A stretch of 64,000 nt of DNA from Cribrihabitans_A pelagius (GTDB taxonomy: Bacteria > Pseudomonadota > Alphaproteobacteria > Rhodobacterales > Rhodobacteraceae), in NCBI RefSeq assembly GCF_048820915.1, contig NZ_JBMERR010000014.1, positions 76,059 to 140,058 of the forward strand, given 5' to 3'. The notes under the pieces are model-generated. The model was not told the origin of the DNA. It ran no database searches and worked only from the letters and a program-made list of their open reading frames with translations. The stretch's first letter is position 1, and every line of letters begins with the position of its first letter. A program made the position numbers and the translations under genes. Of the stretch, positions 35,011 to 43,986 are shown piece after piece.

Positions 35011-35277
35011 ATGAACATGCGGTCGTCCAGATCGATGGTGACGTTTTCCAACCCGTTCACTTTAGCGGGTTACCAGGACGAACTTCCTGCCGGGGAGTAT
35101 GAAGTCGCCGTTGAAGAAGAGCTTCTTCAGGGCCTCAGCTTCGAGGCCTACCGACGGACGGCAACCTATCTGATGGTCCACGGCAGGAGCGGCCGCGCGG
35201 GCCGGACCGAAGTGCGCCTGATCACTCAGAAGGACTTGGAAGCGGCGCTGAACCGCGACAGCGGGCCCGGCGCGTAA
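35011..35277 (+). CDS. 88-aa 'LPAGEY' protein, first gene of operon I
   Basis: The protein has 'SMVTFSNPFTLAGYQDELP' directly followed by 'AGEYEVAVEEELL', a pattern repeated in three other genes here (39203, 49284, 50684). I do not recognise the fold; it is predicted to be soluble, beta-rich and acidic. Its closest relative, at 50684-50936, opens the second operon but carries a frameshift. It is followed by a membrane-anchored protein in both operons. The start has a GAGGAAG ribosome-binding site. Confidence 0.75.
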   Translation: MNMRSSRSMVTFSNPFTLAGYQDELPAGEYEVAVEEELLQGLSFEAYRRTATYLMVHGRSGRAGRTEVRLITQKDLEAALNRDSGPGA

Positions 35278-35322
35278 CAGCAATCATAGCGAGGCGGCGC
35301 TTTCTCCGCAGGAGGACCGGAA

Positions 35323-35676
35323 ATGACTTATCCCGAATGGCTGAGACCCGGCGTTTATGGTGCCTTGATCGGTGCTGTCTCCATTACTATCGCCGGTTTT
35401 TCCTGGGGCGGCTGGATGACAGGAGGTCATGCGGAATCAATGGCTAACTCCAGGTCCCATGACGAACTGATTGCTGCCTTGGTGCCAGTTTGCATCAGTA
35501 TGGCTCAAACAGATTCCGAACGGACCGCCAAGCTGGCGTCAATCCAGGAGGCGAAGTCGTTCAAGCGACGGGATGCCGTTATCGCAACGGGCTGGGCAAC
35601 GGTTCCAGGCTCAGAGAGCCCGAACCGTGACCTTGCACAGGCTTGTCTCGCCGGGCTGGATTTAGATGCATCGTAG
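35323..35676 (+). CDS. 117-aa membrane-anchored protein, operon I
   Basis: One N-terminal membrane segment ('GALIGAVSITIAGFSWGGWM', about 12-32) and a soluble domain with 'ALVPVCISMAQTDSERTAKLASI' and 'DAVIATGWATVPGSESPNRDLAQACL'. The paralog at 50259-50645 shares the layout and most of these motifs. I know no function. It lies 45 bp after the 88-aa LPAGEY gene, with GGAGGA before the start, as second gene of the operon in both blocks. Confidence 0.8.
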   Translation: MTYPEWLRPGVYGALIGAVSITIAGFSWGGWMTGGHAESMANSRSHDELIAALVPVCISMAQTDSERTAKLASIQEAKSFKRRDAVIATGWATVPGSESPNRDLAQACLAGLDLDAS

Positions 35677-36421
35677 TTTCTTTTCGCCAATGCCGCTTCT
35701 CCACGCCGGTACAGAGATGTTCGACCGGCTGATCAGAGTATTGAGCTATCCCCAAGTCCTGATGACGCGCCTCGTTGTGGTGTTCGGCCTGCTGGCAGTC
35801 TTCACAGTGCCTGCATATCCGGAAGCGGCGGCTTCTTCAGTGCCTGAGAACGCACACGAGAGCAGTTACGGCGATGGCTGGGAATGTGATCGCTCTTTCC
35901 GTGCCGCCGACGATACCTGCATTGCTGTAGTGGTGCCGCAGAATGCCTACCCAACGCATAGAAACTACGGTTCAGGGTGGGAGTGTATGCACGGTTTCAT
36001 TGAGGTTGGAGGGTCGTCCTGTGCAAAGGTCTTTGTGCCCGAAGGCGGGTATCTTGCCCCCTCAGGCAGACGATGGAACTGCCTGCGCGGCTACAGGAAA
36101 ATTGACGATACCTGCCAGAAGATTGTGCTGCCGCCTGACGCCTTTCTGACTGACGGCACACATGGGCCTGCCTGGATTTGCAATCGAGGATTTGAAGCCA
36201 AAGGCGAAACCTGCGCAGCCATCGAAGTGCCTGAGAACGCCTTTCTGGCGGCATCAGCGTATGGACGGCAATGGAAGTGCGAGCGCGGCTACGCAGTGTC
36301 CGGTGAGCGGTGTCTTCTGATTGATCTGCCCGAAAATGCTCACCTCGCCAGGACGGGTAACCGTTGGGAGTGCAACAAGAATTTTCAGCGTAAAAGAGGC
36401 CGCTGCCTTCTGAACAACTAG
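35666..36421 (+). CDS. Secreted protein with six Cys/Trp-containing repeats, operon I
   Basis: 251 aa from the upstream ATG, which overlaps the previous stop; ATGs at 35717 or 35762 are also possible. The hydrophobic stretch 'MTRLVVVFGLLAVFTVPAY' (from residue 33) looks like a signal peptide. The mature part consists of six units of about 33 residues of the form VPxNAxL...GxxWxCxRGFxxxGxxCxxIxVP, each with two cysteines that probably pair in the periplasm. I do not recognise a named function; a binding or adhesion role is possible. No counterpart exists in operon II. Confidence 0.75.
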   Translation: MHRSFFSPMPLLHAGTEMFDRLIRVLSYPQVLMTRLVVVFGLLAVFTVPAYPEAAASSVPENAHESSYGDGWECDRSFRAADDTCIAVVVPQNAYPTHRNYGSGWECMHGFIEVGGSSCAKVFVPEGGYLAPSGRRWNCLRGYRKIDDTCQKIVLPPDAFLTDGTHGPAWICNRGFEAKGETCAAIEVPENAFLAASAYGRQWKCERGYAVSGERCLLIDLPENAHLARTGNRWECNKNFQRKRGRCLLNN

Positions 36422-36512
36422 GCGCCGCGCCTCCAACTGCCGGATTGGCAGTATCAATACCTGCGTCAGGAACCCCAAATCCCCGAGCGTAGATCACTCA
36501 GAAGGAGATTCC

Positions 36513-37703
36513 ATGGAAACCGCAGTCAACGCGGGAAGGCCGGTATGGCAAGATGCCAGCGGTCCGCAACTACGATCATCTGAACGCTCTCAGAAACCTG
36601 GCGGCCCCCCCACCGCTCGCCCACCCACCGCAATCGTGTACTGCGAAGGCAATTTCGCACGTGTCGACGGCAAGACAGCAAACGGGCTTGTCCGGCACTC
36701 ACAAGCCTATCGCATACTCTCGGTGGTCGACAGCCATCACGCAGGGAGTGACAGCGGGCAGATCCTTGACGGCGCCTTCAACCACATTCCAGTCTTTGGC
36801 GATCTTGAAGCTGCGGTTACTCACGAGGCCGTCATTCCTGACACGCTGATCTATGGGATGGCTCCGTCAGACGGGAAATTGTCGGCAGATGACCGCCGTG
36901 TTGTGCTGGATGCAGTATCTTTAGGGATGAACATTGTCAGCGGGCTGCACGAATACCTCAGTGACGATCCGGAAATCGCCTTCGCTGCCAAATCGCGCAA
37001 CGTCTCCCTTCGCGATATCCGCAAACCGCGGAGCAGCAAGGACATGCGTCTGTTTGACGGCAGTGTCGCGAATGTGAAGGCAATCCGTATTGCTGTGCTG
37101 GGAACCGATTGTGCGATTGGAAAGCGGACGACGGCAACGCTTCTTGCCCGCGAACTGAATGCGCAAGGGATCAAGACTGTCCTGGTTGGCACCGGCCAGA
37201 CCGGCCTGATGCAGGGGGCCAAATACGGCGTGGCAATGGATGCGGTGCCGCCGCAATTCTGCTGCGGGGAACTTGAAGGGGCCATTGTCGCGGCATCTGA
37301 AGGTGAACAGCCAGATGTCATTCTGATCGAAGGCCAGGGCGCACTCAGCCATCCGGCATTCTGCACGTCTGCATTCATTCTGCGCGGCAGCCAGCCGGAC
37401 GCGGTGATCCTGCAGCACGCCCCCATGCGCCCCCACCGTTGCGACTTTCCGGACATGGCAATGCCTGATCCCGGTGACGAGATCGCTTTGATTGAAGCCT
37501 TCGCGAACACAAAGGTGATCGGCGTAGCACTCAATCACGAGGGGATGACGGACGCCGGGCTCACTGCCGCAATCGAGGAACATGCCGGTAACTTGGGCCT
37601 TCCCGTGAGCGACGCCCTCAGCCGTCCCGCGGCGCATCTTGCCGAAATTGTCCTGTCCGCATACCCCCGGTTGCGGCCAATGCCTGTTGCGGCAGCGTTA
37701 TGA
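36513..37703 (+). CDS. DUF1611-family P-loop protein (DgcN-like)
   Basis: 396 aa. The C-terminal domain has a P-loop-like 'VLGTDCAIGKRTTATLLAREL' near residue 195 and 'VILIEGQGALSHPAF', typical of DUF1611. Some relatives (DgcN) are reported to be D-glutamate N-acetyltransferases working with a racemase-like partner. Here too a PLP racemase overlaps the gene end by 4 bp (ATGA), so the two are surely coupled. The exact substrate is not known; a D-amino acid is the best inference. The N-terminal about 40 residues are Pro-rich and variable. Confidence 0.85.
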   Translation: METAVNAGRPVWQDASGPQLRSSERSQKPGGPPTARPPTAIVYCEGNFARVDGKTANGLVRHSQAYRILSVVDSHHAGSDSGQILDGAFNHIPVFGDLEAAVTHEAVIPDTLIYGMAPSDGKLSADDRRVVLDAVSLGMNIVSGLHEYLSDDPEIAFAAKSRNVSLRDIRKPRSSKDMRLFDGSVANVKAIRIAVLGTDCAIGKRTTATLLARELNAQGIKTVLVGTGQTGLMQGAKYGVAMDAVPPQFCCGELEGAIVAASEGEQPDVILIEGQGALSHPAFCTSAFILRGSQPDAVILQHAPMRPHRCDFPDMAMPDPGDEIALIEAFANTKVIGVALNHEGMTDAGLTAAIEEHAGNLGLPVSDALSRPAAHLAEIVLSAYPRLRPMPVAAAL

Positions 37704-38821
37704 CCGCACCGCGTATCAAAATTGACCTGCACAAGATCCGCGACAACACGCGATGTCTTGTCGAGCGTCTGAAACCGCGCGGAATTTCCGTGACAGGGGT
37801 CACAAAAGGCGTGTGCGGTCACCCTGGTGTTGCAAGGGCGATGCTGGAAGGCGGCGCGATCGGATTGGCAGATGCGCGGCTTGCAAATGTAAGACGCATG
37901 CGTAAAGCAGGGCTGACCTGTCCGATCCTGATGATCCGGACCCCAATGCTGAGCCAAGTCGGGCAAATCGTCGAAACTTGTGAAGCAAGCTGCAATACAG
38001 ATACCAGCGTTATCGCGAAGCTTGCCGCTGCGGCCCTGCGCAGAGGCATGCGCCACGAGATAATTCTGATGGTGGAAATGGGGGATGGGCGGGAAGGCAT
38101 CATGCCCGAGGATCTGACGGATGCTGCCCTCCTCGTCACCAGAACGCCGGGTGTGCTTCTCAAAGGTATTGGCGCAAATTTCGCCTGTCTGGGTGATGCA
38201 GCCCCCACCTCCGGGATGATGGCGGCACTCTCATCCCTTGCTGATGACATTGAGCAAGTGTGCGGACCCTTCGCCGAAGTGGTTTCCGGGGGCAGTTCCG
38301 CAAACCTGCCGTGGGCATTCGATGGCGCGCCCGCAGGCCGGATCAACAATTTGCGCATAGGCGAGGCCATCCTGCTGGGCACTGACCCTGTTTCGGGACA
38401 CCCGATCAGTGGGCTTCATACAGATGCTTTCACGATGCTGGCTGAGGTGATCGAGACAAAAATCAAATCAAAGCCGGTACCGCTGAAATTATCCGACCCG
38501 GCCCTCTCGGCGCTGAGCCTGGTGCCAGGCAATCATTGGACAACCCGCTCGATCCTGGCCATCGGGCTGCAAGACACCGACCCTGCCGGGCTGACCTTTC
38601 CAGCGGCTGTTACCTTTGCCGGTGCGACCAGCGATCACATTGTGGTCGAGACGACCAATTGCCCCCTGCGCATCGGCAGCGAGATGTCGTTGCAAATGAA
38701 CTACAGCGCCCTAGTGCGCACCATGGCAGCCCCCGATGTTTCGAAGGTTTTGCACATAGACAGACCATTGACGGAAGATGCCGCCGCTAGCCGCATTGGC
38801 CGGCTTCCGGAGTTTTTTTGA
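37700..38821 (+). CDS. Alanine/ornithine racemase-type PLP enzyme
   Basis: 373 aa, fold type III PLP barrel. The PLP lysine is in 'SVTGVTKGVCGHPGVARAML' near residue 36, with 'GLADARLANVRRMRKAG' and 'VSGGSSANLPWAFD' further on, as in the Orr/YhfX-like group that includes clostridial ornithine racemase. It should interconvert L- and D-forms of an amino acid. It is translationally coupled to the DUF1611 gene. No amino acid transporter is adjacent, so the source of substrate is unclear. Confidence 0.85.
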   Translation: MTAPRIKIDLHKIRDNTRCLVERLKPRGISVTGVTKGVCGHPGVARAMLEGGAIGLADARLANVRRMRKAGLTCPILMIRTPMLSQVGQIVETCEASCNTDTSVIAKLAAAALRRGMRHEIILMVEMGDGREGIMPEDLTDAALLVTRTPGVLLKGIGANFACLGDAAPTSGMMAALSSLADDIEQVCGPFAEVVSGGSSANLPWAFDGAPAGRINNLRIGEAILLGTDPVSGHPISGLHTDAFTMLAEVIETKIKSKPVPLKLSDPALSALSLVPGNHWTTRSILAIGLQDTDPAGLTFPAAVTFAGATSDHIVVETTNCPLRIGSEMSLQMNYSALVRTMAAPDVSKVLHIDRPLTEDAAASRIGRLPEFF

Positions 38822-39202
38822 GGCAGGCGTTTCTTTAGCTGCACTGGTCCAAACCGCGATCAGAGACCTCCCTCTGCGGCGTTCCGTAGTAAATGGCGTT
38901 GCGAATACCTATATTGGTAGAAGCCGCGGTATCTTTCCGCGCTTCGCCGCTGGCCTGAAAATGGCCCCGGCAATCAGACGTCCGGAACATCTCTTATAAA
39001 GGCCGGATGGCTCATGTGGCGGCTTCGCCGGAAACAGAACCCTCTGCAGCGTTGAGAGCGGTGCACGGGCTTCGGCCGTCTTTCATAATTCCGGAACTGC
39101 CCAACCCTGCCGCTTGGAGGTCAAGGAGACCTTCATGGGGAGGAGAGCTTCACTCTATGGGCAGCAGCAAAAACAGCACAGCAGCAGAGGAGAGATAAAT
39201 CA
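38822..39202. other. Intergenic stretch within block I
   Basis: I see no supported gene, terminator or Crp/Fnr-type box in these 381 bp. A GAGAGAT ribosome-binding site near its end serves the next gene. Confidence 0.4.
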
Positions 39203-39649
39203 ATGGATCAGCTGAGCAACAGGACCGTCGCAGTATTCTCCCAGCCCTTCACCTTGCCGGGCTTTGATGAGGCACTCCCTGCCGGAGAGTATGACATTGA
39301 AACCGAATTATCCGCGCCTCCTGACCACCTGGATCCTCAAGCCTGGAAGGCTTCGGTTCTGGTGCATCTGCATCCCCGGAAATCACACCCTGGTCTGGAG
39401 AGGAGCCTGACAGTTTCATTGGCGGATCTCGACAGCGCCCGGGCCAAAGACAAGCTTTCTGGAACAGAACTGTCGACGTTCCTTTTCGAGGAAATGCTAG
39501 CCGACCCGATGGTGCGCCTCGTTATGCAATCCGACGGAGTCTCGGAAACTCAGATCAGGCACCTCTACTCTGGTCTGCGCATATCAAATCCGGATGGCGA
39601 ACGGCATGACCAGAATTGTGAGCGCAAACGGCAAAAAGGCGGCTCTTAA
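39203..39649 (+). CDS. 148-aa long 'LPAGEY' protein, block I
   Basis: The N-terminus 'TVAVFSQPFTLPGFDEALP' followed by 'AGEYDIETEL' resembles the 88-aa LPAGEY proteins; the body matches the 163-aa protein at 49284-49775 ('PQAWKASVLVHLHPR', 'SHPGLERSLTVSLADLD', 'FEEMLADPMVRLVMQSDGVSE', 'RHLYSG'). The C-terminal tail is variable and basic. No membrane segment. I do not know its function. It is near the end of operon I, as its paralog is in operon II. Confidence 0.75.
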   Translation: MDQLSNRTVAVFSQPFTLPGFDEALPAGEYDIETELSAPPDHLDPQAWKASVLVHLHPRKSHPGLERSLTVSLADLDSARAKDKLSGTELSTFLFEEMLADPMVRLVMQSDGVSETQIRHLYSGLRISNPDGERHDQNCERKRQKGGS

Positions 39650-39668
39650 TGATGGAGGCAGGCAAATC

Positions 39669-39863
39669 ATGACCAATTCCGACCAAAATGAAGTACTCTT
39701 GGCTCCGGCCCGCGGAGACGTGCCGCGGGAGCGCAAGTGCCTTCGCTGCAATACAGCGTTCTGGAGCGAAGGGTTCGGTGAGCGGATCTGCCGACGCTGC
39801 AAAGCGTCGAATGCATGGCGCGACGCCGTTCCAGAAAGGTCCGGGTCACCTCGCCATCACTGA
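39669..39863 (+). CDS. 64-aa zinc-ribbon protein, block I
   Basis: It contains 'RKCLRCNTAFWSEGFGERIC' and 'RRCKAS', two CxxC pairs 17 residues apart that should bind zinc. The paralog at 46605-46799 shares 'CLRC', 'FWSEGFGERICRRCK'. Small proteins of this type often bind nucleic acid or protein. It follows the LPAGEY gene by 19 bp and is cut off from further downstream genes by the IS66 insertion. Confidence 0.75.
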   Translation: MTNSDQNEVLLAPARGDVPRERKCLRCNTAFWSEGFGERICRRCKASNAWRDAVPERSGSPRHH

Positions 39864-39959
39864 ATGTTCCAGTTAAAGACAGCCTCTTTGTGCTTGCTTC
39901 GTAAGGCTCCGGCTGCGGCCGTCTGATCTCGGGATCGATCCGATGGTAAGTCCGGCCTT

Positions 39960-40367
39960 TTGTCCGACTTCAATAACCGCCCTCAAATCGAAGTTCTTTC
40001 CGCTGCCCATGGTGATCGCCGCCGGTATTGGTCAGATGATGATAAACTGCGCATTGTGGAGGAGAGCTTTATCGGCCACCGACAAGCGGCAGCCACAACG
40101 CGGCGGCATGGCATTTGCCGGTCGCTCCTGACCGCCTGGCGGCGGCAGTATCGAAACGGTGAGCTTGGGTCTTCTCGCCCGGTGCCGTTCGCGCCGGTGA
40201 CCGTGGCAAAGGGAGCTCCCGCGTCGCAAGTAAATCCGGTTGATCCCTGTCCGCCTCCGGACTGTCAGGTTGAGATAGCCCTGCCGAATGGGCGCCGGCT
40301 CATCGTGCCGGTGGGCGTGGAGCCCGAAGCACTTGCCCGGATTCTGGCAGTGGTGGATCGGCAATGA
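39960..40367 (+). CDS. tnpA: IS66 TnpA
   Basis: 135 aa, probably from a TTG start. It has the helix-turn-helix region of IS66 accessory protein A ('RRYWSDDDKLRIVEESFIG', 'RRHGICRSLLTAWRRQYRNG') and the usual C-terminal 'IALPNGRRLIVPVGVEPEALARILAV'. It overlaps tnpB by 4 bp. It is needed with TnpB and TnpC for IS66 transposition. Confidence 0.9.
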   Translation: MSDFNNRPQIEVLSAAHGDRRRYWSDDDKLRIVEESFIGHRQAAATTRRHGICRSLLTAWRRQYRNGELGSSRPVPFAPVTVAKGAPASQVNPVDPCPPPDCQVEIALPNGRRLIVPVGVEPEALARILAVVDRQ

Positions 40368-40714
40368 TCGCGTTTCCGGCAGGCGTGAAGGTGTGGATTG
40401 CGGGCGGCGTCACCGACATGAGGCGGGGCATGAACACGCTGGCGCTGCAGGTGCAAGAAGGGCTCGGCCGCGATCCCCATGCGGGCGAACTCTTCTGCTT
40501 CCGGGGCCGCAAGGGCGATCTGGTTAAGATCCTGTGGCATGATGGCGTGGGTATGTCGCTGTATCTGAAGCGCTTGGAGGCGGGCAAGTTCATCTGGCCG
40601 GTGAGCCGGTCCGGCGAGGCGGTGCAGATCTCTGCGGCACAGCTGGGCTATCTTCTGGAGGGGATCGGCTGGCGCAATCCGCGCTGGACTCAACGTCCTG
40701 CAAAGGCTGGATAA
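40364..40714 (+). CDS. tnpB: IS66 TnpB
   Basis: 116 aa, the standard length, with 'AGVKVWIAGGVTDMRRGMNTLALQVQE', 'FCFRGRKGDLVKILWHDGVGMSLY' and 'KRLEAGKFIWP', all diagnostic of IS66 Orf2. The ATG overlaps the tnpA stop (ATGA). Intact. Confidence 0.93.
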   Translation: MIAFPAGVKVWIAGGVTDMRRGMNTLALQVQEGLGRDPHAGELFCFRGRKGDLVKILWHDGVGMSLYLKRLEAGKFIWPVSRSGEAVQISAAQLGYLLEGIGWRNPRWTQRPAKAG

Positions 40715-41086
40715 ATTGTTCCATCGGGCCTGTTTTTATTGGCGCCCCTCGAGCCCGGATGATAGACATCCGCCATGTCGAATACCGCTTCCGAGCTTGC
40801 GAGATTACGCGCCGCCCTGGCCGCTGCGGAGGCCCGCGCAGAGGCCGCGGAAACCGAGCTGGCACAGACCCGTGCCGTCGTGTCCTGCTCGGAAGCGATG
40901 ATCCAGGAACTCAAGCTTGAGATTGCCAAGCTGCGCCGCGACAAATACGGCATCTCGCCGGAACGGCGGGCCCGGCTGATTGATCAACTGGAACTGCAGC
41001 TCGAAGAGCTGGAAACGGCGGCAACCGAGGATGCCCTGGCCGCTGAACAGGCGGCTGAAAAGGCCAGCAAGGTGCGCGCCTTCACG

Positions 41087-42266
41087 TGTAAAACTTCCGA
41101 CTTGATCTGACGGACAGCTCAGCTTTCTGTGCTGAGAACGGGTTGCTGGCTGTCCGATGGCCCGGAACCCCTGATCGTCTTGTCTCTGGCAATGTGTATC
41201 GTTTCGCGGAAGGTCTGCATAGGCGTCTGGCCATAGCAGTATCGTCCCGAATGCGGCCGCTGCTCGTTGTATTTGACCAGCCAGGCGTCCAGATCCACCT
41301 GCAATTCCTGCACCGAGCGGTAGAGCTTCTTGCGGAAGGCAATGTCATAGAACTCATCCTTGATGGTCCGGTGGAAGCGCTCGCAGATGCCGTTGGTCTG
41401 CGGGCTGTTCGCCTTGGTCCTAGTGTGATCCACGTCCTCGACGGCCAGGTAAAGCTGGTAGGCATGGTTCTCGACCTTGCCGCAATATTCGGTGCCGCGG
41501 TCCGTCAGGATGCGCAGCAGGCTGATGCCGTGTTCGGCAAAGAAGGGGATCACCCGGTCGTTCAGCAAGTCCGCCGCCGTGATCGCGGTCTTCTCGGTGT
41601 AGAGCTTGCAGAACGCCACCCGCGCATAGGTGTCAATGAAGGTTTGCTGGTAGATGCGGCCTACACCCTTCATCGTGCCCACGTAATAGGTGTCCTGGCT
41701 GCCGAGGTAGCCCGGATGGTGGCTCTCGATCTCGCCATACGCCTCTTTTTTCTGCTGGGCTTTCTCCAGCGCGGCCACCTGCGCTTCGGTGAGCAGGATG
41801 CCGTCCTGGGCGGCGCGGGCCTCCAGGGCCTTCAGCCGCTTCTTCATGGTCTCCAGATCGTTCCGCAGCCAGATCGAGCGGACGCCGGAAGACGACACCA
41901 TAATGCCTTTCTGCTGGAGCTCCCAGGAAGCGCGCTTCTGCCCCAGCGCCGGATTTTCGATGGCCAGTTCGATCACCGCCCGTTCGACATGCTCCGGCAC
42001 CCGGTTCTTCAGGATCGGTTTGCGGCGGCTGAGATCCATCAGCGCCTGCTCGCCGCCCTGTGCGTAGAGCTCCTTGAACCGGTAGAAGCTGTCCCGGCTG
42101 TATCCCATCACCTTGCAGGCCTGCGAAACGCTGCCGAGCTGCTTGGCAAGCTCCAGCAGCCCCAGCTTCGGTTTGATGATCTTGTCCTGAATACTCGTCA
42201 TTGATCGACACTCCATGCTTGCGCTCCAGAAGAGCAGAAATGTCAGATCAAGTCGCGTGTTCTACA
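41087..42266 (-). mobile_element. IS481-family element inside IS66 tnpC
   Basis: 1,180 bp. Ends TGTAAAAC... and ...TCTACA are inverted, sharing ACTTGATCTGAC in the inner part. CTTCACG is duplicated on both sides (41080-41086 and 42267-42273). One transposase gene fills it. Confidence 0.9.
41119..42201 (-). CDS. IS481-family transposase
   Basis: About 360 aa from 'MTSIQDKIIKPKLGLLELAK' (ATG at 42216 adds five residues). The N-terminal helix-turn-helix has 'SQACKVMGYSRDSFYRFKELY'; the integrase core has the three acidic residues in 'QDTYYVGTMKG', 'LTDRGTEYCG' and 'GICERFHRTIKDEFY'. The gene is intact, the IS has clean target repeats, and the host tnpC is otherwise undamaged, so this copy may be active. 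Confidence 0.92.
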   Translation of the reverse strand: MTSIQDKIIKPKLGLLELAKQLGSVSQACKVMGYSRDSFYRFKELYAQGGEQALMDLSRRKPILKNRVPEHVERAVIELAIENPALGQKRASWELQQKGIMVSSSGVRSIWLRNDLETMKKRLKALEARAAQDGILLTEAQVAALEKAQQKKEAYGEIESHHPGYLGSQDTYYVGTMKGVGRIYQQTFIDTYARVAFCKLYTEKTAITAADLLNDRVIPFFAEHGISLLRILTDRGTEYCGKVENHAYQLYLAVEDVDHTRTKANSPQTNGICERFHRTIKDEFYDIAFRKKLYRSVQELQVDLDAWLVKYNEQRPHSGRYCYGQTPMQTFRETIHIARDKTIRGSGPSDSQQPVLSTES

Positions 42267-43615
42267 CTTCACGCGCCGCCACCCTGTGCGCAAGCCGTTC
42301 CCCGATCACCTGCCGCGCGAGCGGGTTGTTGTCGAGGCACCTGCCGCCTGCACCTGCTGCGGTTCGGATCGGATCGTGAAGATGGGCGAAGATGTCACCG
42401 AGACGCTGGAGGTGATCCCGCGGCAGTGGAAGGTGATCCAGACCGTGCGCGAGAAGTTCACCTGCCGGGCCTGCGAGAAGGTCAGCCAGCCACCGGCCCC
42501 GTTCCATGCGATCCCGCGCGGATGGGCCGGGCCCAGCCTGATCGCCATGCTGGTCTTCGAGAAGCGAGCCTTTGTCCGCCATTGGTCCGAGGACAATGGC
42601 GAGCGCCAGCACCAGCCGTTGAACCGGCAGGCCGAACGCTTCGCCCGTGAAGGCGTCGAGTTGAGCCTGTCGGCCCTGGCGGACCTGGTCGGGCATGCCG
42701 CAGTCGCGTTGCAGCCGATCCATGCCCTGATCGAGAACCATGTGCTTGCCGCGCACCGCCTGCATGGCGACGACACGACCGTGCCGCTCCTGGCGCGGGG
42801 CGGTGCAAAAAAGGCCCGGCTCCGGACCTATGTGCGCGATGACCAGCCCTGGAATGGTGGCGCGCCACCGGCCGCGTTCTTCCGCTTCTCCCGCGATCGC
42901 GCGGCAACCAATCCCAATCAGCATCTCGCCGGATGGCAAGGCGTGCTGCAGGCCGGCGCCTCTGGCGGATACAACGATCTTTACCGCGCGGACCGTGATG
43001 CGGGCCCCGTGACCAGCGCGCTGTGCTGGTCGCATGCGCGCCGGAAGTTCTTCGAACTTGCGGATATTGCCGGGAATGTCCGCAAGGGCAAACCGGCCCA
43101 TCAGATCTCGCCGGCCGCGCTGGAAGCGGTGAAACGGATCGACGCCATCTTCGGCATCGAGCGCGTGATCAATGGGCTGGATGCCGATGCCCGGATTGCC
43201 GCCCGTCAGGAACTCTCCCGTCCCCTGGTCGATAATCTCCATGACTGGCTGCAGGAAGAGCGCGCGAAACTGTCCAGGCACAACAAGGTGGCCAAGGCGA
43301 TCACCTACATGTTCGAGAAAAAGGACCGTTGGCAGGCCTTTACCGCATTCCTCGATGACGGACGCATCTGTCTTACGAACAATGCGGCCGAACGCGCCCT
43401 GCGCGGCGTGGCCCTGGGCCGGAAGTCATGGCTCTTTGCCGGCTCCGAGCGCGGCGGTGAGCGGGCCGCCGCCATGTACACCCTTATCGTCACTGCCAAA
43501 ATGAACGATATCGACCCGCAGGCGTGGCTGGCCGATGTCCTCGCCCGGCTGCCCGGCATGCCCGTCTCGCGCGTGCCGGAACTTTTGCCCTGGAACTGGA
43601 AAACCCGTGAGGGCG

Positions 43616-43855
43616 TTACTGCGGCGGCCGCGTGAACAACCGTTGAAACAGGGCCTTTGAGCGCTGCAGCCCTTCATCGGTCAGCACGACAGATTTGGCC
43701 CGGTTAACCGGGTCATGGATCAAACCCTTCCGATGCAATCGATCCAGTGCCGACCAGTCCATTCCCTTCCAAGCGCGACGCTCATCATGCAGCGTCAACC
43801 AGAGCAATCCCAGAACCGCGTCGCCAATCTTGTCCTCGTCGATCTCCATGAACAA
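43616..43855 (-). CDS. DUF6429 protein, IS66 passenger
   Basis: 79 aa, 'MEIDEDKIGDAVLGLLWLTLHD' then 'AWKGMDWSALDRLHRKGLIHDPVNRAKSVVLTDEGL'. This family is regularly found in IS66 elements after tnpC, on the opposite strand, as here. Its role is unknown. The pattern 'LHRKGLIHDP...VVLTDEG' resembles a small winged helix. Confidence 0.8.
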   Translation of the reverse strand: MFMEIDEDKIGDAVLGLLWLTLHDERRAWKGMDWSALDRLHRKGLIHDPVNRAKSVVLTDEGLQRSKALFQRLFTRPPQ

Positions 43856-43986
43856 CGGGTATCACATCACAGAGCCAAAGGGACCGCGGTCTTCGCCGGA
43901 GCCTTACCTTGCTTCGAGCTTTGCGGGAAAAGGTGAAGGTCTGTTTCGACGATTTCGGCGCAACTATTAAGCGTCTGCTTTGGGCT

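Larger units (their letters stand above)
40775..43635 (+). pseudogene. tnpC: IS66 TnpC transposase, interrupted by IS481
   Basis: The 5' part (40775-41086) codes for the coiled-coil N-terminus ending 'EKASKVRAFT'. The 3' part (42274-43635) continues 'RRHPVRKPFPDHLPRERVV' with the zinc region 'CTCCGSDRIVKMG', DDE motifs ('HGDDTTVPLLARG', 'CWSHARRKFFEL', 'NNAAERALRG') and a normal C-terminus. Removing the IS481 and one 7-bp target copy restores the frame exactly, so the insertion is recent. The 5' part runs on into the IS and stops at 41110. Confidence 0.92.
39901..43907 (+). mobile_element. IS66-family element with a nested IS481
   Basis: The ends GTAAGGCTCCGGC (39901) and its complement (ending 43907) are inverted repeats, and CTTGCTTC flanks both sides as an 8-bp target duplication (39893-39900 and 43908-43915), normal for IS66. 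Inside are tnpA, tnpB, tnpC and a DUF6429 passenger. An IS481 copy interrupts tnpC. Without it the element is about 2.8 kb. Confidence 0.93.

Noticed and set aside
36461..36474. AATAC-CTGC-GTCAG as a seventh Crp/Fnr box before the DUF1611 gene
   Set aside because: Only the right half fits; the left half departs at several bases, and the distance to the gene (about 45 bp) differs from all others.
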